Of a stretch of 8,039 nucleotides of DNA, positions 5,568 to 8,039 are shown in pieces; the stretch's first letter is position 1; every line of letters begins with the position of its first letter. The position numbers and the translations under genes were made by a program. The notes below the pieces were generated by a model. It did not search any database and was not told the DNA's origin. It saw only the letters and a list, made by a program, of their open reading frames with translations. Origin of the DNA: Chloroflexota bacterium (GTDB lineage: Bacteria > Chloroflexota > Anaerolineae > Anaerolineales > Villigracilaceae); contig JAJYOO010000091.1 in the NCBI GenBank assembly GCA_021796155.1, positions 1 through 8,039 on the forward strand. Reading direction: 5' to 3'.

Positions 5568-7010
5568 ATGCTTGAAAAAATTCCGTCCATTCTTCGCGAT
5601 CAGTGCGGCCTTGACTCCAAGAAGCCGCTCATCGTCGGCGTTTCCGGCGGACCAGACAGCCTCTGCCTTATGGACGTTTTGCGTACCGCAGGCTACCACA
5701 TCATCGTTGCCCATTTCAATCACAAATTGAGAGCGGAGTCCGATGTCGAAGCGAACGCGGTCGAGAAGACGGCTTCGCGTTTGATGCTTCCGTGCGTGGT
5801 TGGCAGTGAAGATGTCCGCACGCGCGCCCACGCGGACGGCCTTTCCATCGAGGAAGCCGCGCGCAACCTTCGTTATGAGTTTCTGTTCAATCAAGCGCAC
5901 CGGCTCAATGCCCAGGCTGTGGCGGTCGCGCACACCGCTGACGACCAGGTCGAGACGGTGCTGATGCACTTTATCCGTGGCGCGGGCCTGACCGGACTCA
6001 AGGGCATGACTTATCGCACGCTTCTGGCAACATTCGACTCCGAGATTCCAATCATCCGCCCGCTGCTGGACGCCTGGCGCGAAGAGACCGTCATTTATTG
6101 CGCGTCCCACGGCCTCACGCCGCATTATGATCCGAGCAACGATTCGTTCAACTTCCTCCGCAATCGCCTGCGTCACGCGTTGATCCCCGCCATCGAAACA
6201 TATAATCCGCGTTTCCGTGAAGCGGTCTGGCGTTCTGTCCAATCGCTTTCATCTGACCACGCTGTGCTGACGGAAACGATCGAAGCATGGTGGAAGAAAT
6301 GTGTCATTCAGGAAACCGTTGATTACATCATGCTGGACTTATCTTTCCTTTCGACGCGTTCGTCGGGACTTCAACGGAATCTGATTCGACGCGCGGTCGA
6401 GCGCCTCATTCCCGGACAGGAAACGGTGTACGCCGTCCTTGAGCGGGCGGTGGCCTTTATAGCGGATACCGCGCGCGTCCGCATGGATTTGACCGGCGGC
6501 CTTGTGCTTTTCCGCGAGGCGGATGCGCTGTATCTCGCCAAGCCGGATGCCCAACTTCCGTTCGATCGCTGGCCGCAGATGCCCGCGCAATTGGATTCGA
6601 TTGAGCTTTCCTTGCCGGGCCACGTGGACATTTCCGGAGGCTGGCGTTTCTCGTCGGAGAAATGGCGGCTCCCGGCATTGGCGTGGGAACAGTCCACTCG
6701 GAACGACGACCGCTTCCAGGTCTGGTTGGATGCGGAGGGCCTGCCCGAACGATTGGAATTGCGCGTGAGACAGCCCGGCGATCTCTTTGAGCCGCTTGGC
6801 ATGAAAGGTCATTCGCAGAAATTATCGGACTTCTTCACCAACGCCAAATTGCCGAGGCGCGCGCGTGACCGCTGGCCGTTATTGTGTTCGGGCGATCTGG
6901 TGATTTGGGTCCCCGGTTATCGCCCGGCTGATGACTTCAAGTTGAATCAGACTTCGAAGCGAATTGTCTATTTTGCGCTGACACCGCCGCAGGAAAATGC
7001 TGAAACATAA
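5568..7010 (+). CDS. tilS: tRNA(Ile)-lysidine synthetase
   Basis: Modifies C34 of the CAU anticodon of one isoleucine tRNA to lysidine, using ATP and lysine, so the tRNA reads AUA. It is essential in most bacteria. The 480-residue protein has the N-type ATP pyrophosphatase domain with the P-loop VSGGPDS (25-31), AHFNHKLR (48-55), EEAARNLRYEFL (95-106) and VAHTADDQVETVLMHFIRGAG (120-140). The lysine/tRNA-recognition part RPLLDAWRE (164-172) and DPSNDSFNFLRNRLRH (188-203) follows. The C-terminal TilS domain is clear at about 395-455 (RVRQPGDLF, GHSQKLSDFF, WVPGYRPADDF). It is at the long end of the family, with an extended middle region (240-390). An in-frame TGA at 5562-5564 fixes ATG 5568 as the first start; the ribosome site is weak. 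The gap to mce is 62 bases, and a terminator follows immediately. Confidence 0.96.
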   Translation: MLEKIPSILRDQCGLDSKKPLIVGVSGGPDSLCLMDVLRTAGYHIIVAHFNHKLRAESDVEANAVEKTASRLMLPCVVGSEDVRTRAHADGLSIEEAARNLRYEFLFNQAHRLNAQAVAVAHTADDQVETVLMHFIRGAGLTGLKGMTYRTLLATFDSEIPIIRPLLDAWREETVIYCASHGLTPHYDPSNDSFNFLRNRLRHALIPAIETYNPRFREAVWRSVQSLSSDHAVLTETIEAWWKKCVIQETVDYIMLDLSFLSTRSSGLQRNLIRRAVERLIPGQETVYAVLERAVAFIADTARVRMDLTGGLVLFREADALYLAKPDAQLPFDRWPQMPAQLDSIELSLPGHVDISGGWRFSSEKWRLPALAWEQSTRNDDRFQVWLDAEGLPERLELRVRQPGDLFEPLGMKGHSQKLSDFFTNAKLPRRARDRWPLLCSGDLVIWVPGYRPADDFKLNQTSKRIVYFALTPPQENAET

Positions 7011-7043
7011 ACATCGCCCCGGAACTCGAGGCGATGTTTGTTT
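7009..7043 (+). terminator. Intrinsic terminator after tilS
   Basis: AAACATCGCC (7009-7018) pairs perfectly with GGCGATGTTT (7030-7039) across an 11-base loop. The stem's end and the bases after it give TTTGTTT (7037-7043). The left arm begins inside the tilS stop codon. This ends the plus-strand gene run. Confidence 0.8.
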
Positions 7044-7140
7044 AAATCAAATGCTGAAAATATCCATGTCGTTGCGGGGAAGGCGTTTTTCCTGACGGCC
7101 GCGAAGCGTGCCTTCGGCAAGCAATCCCTTCGCTCAAATT

Positions 7141-7247
7141 ATTCAGGTTAACTTTGATTGGTTTACAAGGTCATGCTCCCGGCGGCGTCCTCACCGCCGA
7201 GGGCGGCGGCTGAAGCAGAAGTGGGTTGCCAGGCAATTCATGTTAAC
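7141..7247. repeat. Pair of 12-bp near-direct repeats, 95 bp apart
   Basis: ATTCAGGTTAAC (7141-7152) and ATTCATGTTAAC (7236-7247) match in 11 of 12 positions. Both end in the palindromic hexamer GTTAAC, so the boundaries can also be read as a 7-bp inverted repeat (GGTTAAC/GTTAACC). The enclosed segment contains the GC-rich hairpins at 7180-7209. Nearness to a recombinase-family gene is suggestive, but a chance match is possible. Confidence 0.3.
7180..7209. repeat. Overlapping, mutually exclusive GC-rich inverted repeats
   Basis: CGGCGG (7180-7185) can pair with CCGCCG (7194-7199) across 8 bases. CCGCC (7194-7198) can instead pair with the GGCGG at 7205-7209 just downstream. Only one of the two hairpins can form at a time. 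No leader peptide or downstream gene on that strand makes a case for attenuation, so it is probably repeat-derived. Confidence 0.35.
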
Positions 7248-7254
7248 CAGAATA

Positions 7255-7290
7255 GGAGACTGCTTCGGGCAAAGCATCCTCGCAGCGACG
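7255..7290. repeat. Imperfect palindrome resembling a dispersed bacterial repeat
   Basis: The segment starts GGAGACTGCTTCGGGC and ends CCTCGCAGCGACG. It contains TGCTT (7261-7265) paired with AAGCA (7272-7276), plus outer CTGC/GCAG arms. On the minus strand it reads like a diverged copy of the CGTCATTGCGAGG...GAAGCAATCTCC element that I recall as dispersed in Chloroflexota and other bacteria. The resemblance is from memory and unchecked. It lies just past the 3' end of the recombinase gene. Confidence 0.4.
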
Positions 7291-7310
7291 TATGAATATA
7301 AATTTATCCG

Positions 7311-8039
7311 CTAACCTTCGCTGAGTTGCTTCAGTTTGAAATGGATTTCGCGCCACTGAATTTTCGAGACACCCATCTTCTGCCGGACTTTATCCGGCTC
7401 CATGCCCGATTGGAAATCGCGCAGGATGCACGTCCAGCGGCACATATCAAATGAAAGATGTTTGCTCAAGCCCGCTTCTTCGCCAATATCTTCGAGCAGA
7501 TATTCCAGCCGGCGCGGCGACCATGGAAAGAGCTGGTCCGTGGGCTGATATTGCGCGAGATACTCCTGGTAAGCCGGAATCCAATCTTCGGTCAGCGGAA
7601 GTTTGCGTTCCTTGTAGCGATTCGCCGGGCTGGAATAACGGATGAAGACATACGGTCCATCCGGCGCATCAATTTCCACATGGTTGAGATGAATGCCAAG
7701 GCATTCACTCTTCTTGATGCCGGTTGTTAACAGAAGATGCAAAAGCGCGAAGGAGCGAGCGTCCGGCTTTTGGGCGCGGCGATGCCGGTCCGCCGCGGTC
7801 AAGGCCGCGTTGACTTCGTCATCGGTCAAAACTTGGGGAAGTGGACTAATCGCGGAGCGCTGCAAAACTTTCTCCGCCGGGTCGGTGACGAGAACTCCGT
7901 ATTGACTAAGCCAGCGGAAAAATGATTTGGTCGCAGTGATGCGCCGCGCCAGCGTCTTCGGGCTGCACGGAACATCGCGCTCCTTTTCCATCCATTCGAA
8001 GAAACGGTTGAGGTCCTTGGTGGTGATGGCGCCGATGAC
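7311..8039 (-). CDS. Tyrosine recombinase-fold protein with degenerate active site (runs off right edge)
   Basis: 242 residues are visible, and the frame stays open to the window edge, so the true start lies outside; the ATG at 7991 is internal. Residues 1-50 look like the SAM-like core-binding domain (TTKDLNRFFEWM, TLARRITATKSFFRWL). The rest follows the catalytic domain of XerC/XerD-type integrases, which normally cut and rejoin DNA through an Arg-Lys-His-Arg-His-Tyr set. Here the box I Arg is Lys (TTGIKKSECLGI; codon 7715-7713), the box II His is Asp while its Arg stays (DMCRWT; 7448-7437), the LGH His is Val (MGVSKIQ; 7370-7368), and the nucleophilic Tyr is His (REIHFKL; 7343-7341). KERKLPL keeps the beta-hairpin pattern, but the GKG Lys seems absent. 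The frame is otherwise intact. It is probably a non-catalytic DNA-binding relative or a slowly decaying relic. Confidence 0.82.
   Translation of the reverse strand, partial: VIGAITTKDLNRFFEWMEKERDVPCSPKTLARRITATKSFFRWLSQYGVLVTDPAEKVLQRSAISPLPQVLTDDEVNAALTAADRHRRAQKPDARSFALLHLLLTTGIKKSECLGIHLNHVEIDAPDGPYVFIRYSSPANRYKERKLPLTEDWIPAYQEYLAQYQPTDQLFPWSPRRLEYLLEDIGEEAGLSKHLSFDMCRWTCILRDFQSGMEPDKVRQKMGVSKIQWREIHFKLKQLSEG

Larger units (their letters stand above)
7044..7310. other. Non-coding stretch with repeats and GC-rich hairpins
   Basis: Between the tilS terminator and the end of the recombinase gene no ORF looks real; the only one of any length (7108-7314) is low-complexity and Arg-rich. The stretch holds a 12-base near-direct repeat, overlapping GC-rich inverted repeats and a palindromic segment resembling dispersed bacterial repeats, all listed separately. 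A short AT palindrome, ATAAATTTAT, lies at 7298-7307. No tRNA is visible. Confidence 0.6.

Noticed and set aside
5496..6242. Long minus-strand ORF (248 codons) opposite tilS
   Set aside because: It is antisense to the strongly conserved ATP-binding half of tilS, and its translation matches no family I know. It is a codon-bias shadow.
7108..7314. Plus-strand ORF after the tilS terminator
   Set aside because: It is Arg-rich low-complexity translation of GC-rich hairpins, with no ribosome site, and it overlaps repeats.
1..8039. CRISPR arrays, toxin-antitoxin pairs, defence islands or insertion sequences
   Set aside because: No regularly spaced repeats, transposase ORFs or recognisable defence domains are present. 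The recombinase-fold gene alone does not define a mobile element.

Overview
The window reads as an ordinary chromosomal segment of a mid-GC bacterium, most plausibly of the Chloroflexota (Anaerolineae-like). This is an inference from gene content and protein style: a long TilS, a VOC-type methylmalonyl-CoA epimerase, an isoprenylcysteine-methyltransferase-type membrane protein, and GC-rich palindromes between genes. No rRNA or other taxonomic marker is present.

Left part (1-1345, minus strand). The N-terminal 78 codons of glucose-1-phosphate cytidylyltransferase (rfbF) run off the left edge, so a surface-polysaccharide locus probably lies to the left. Next comes a roughly 480-base AT-richer gap with no convincing gene. 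It holds a likely rfbF promoter, a perfect 9+9 inverted repeat and a doubtful ORF that overlaps the next gene by ATGA. A small class I SAM-dependent methyltransferase follows.

Central part (1346-7010, plus strand). A short divergent intergenic region leads into seven genes: a PAS-like/GGDEF diguanylate cyclase, a CoA-binding Rossmann protein, a membrane methyltransferase of the ICMT type, an unrecognised polytopic membrane protein with an apparent internal duplication, a CYTH-domain protein, methylmalonyl-CoA epimerase and tRNA(Ile)-lysidine synthetase (tilS). A good intrinsic terminator follows tilS. The ICMT-type, membrane and CYTH genes are tightly packed. They also share one reading frame, separated only by two TAG stops, so they look like one translationally coupled unit.

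Right part (7044-8039). A 267-base non-coding stretch with direct repeats, alternative GC-rich hairpins and a repeat-like palindrome lies between tilS and a minus-strand tyrosine-recombinase-fold gene that runs off the right edge. That protein keeps the fold's sequence pattern but has lost most catalytic residues, including the nucleophilic tyrosine (His in its place).

I see no clear new multi-gene defence or mobile system. The points most worth a second look are the catalytically degenerate recombinase with repeats beside it, the single-frame ICMT/membrane/CYTH cassette, and the duplicated motif in the unknown membrane protein.
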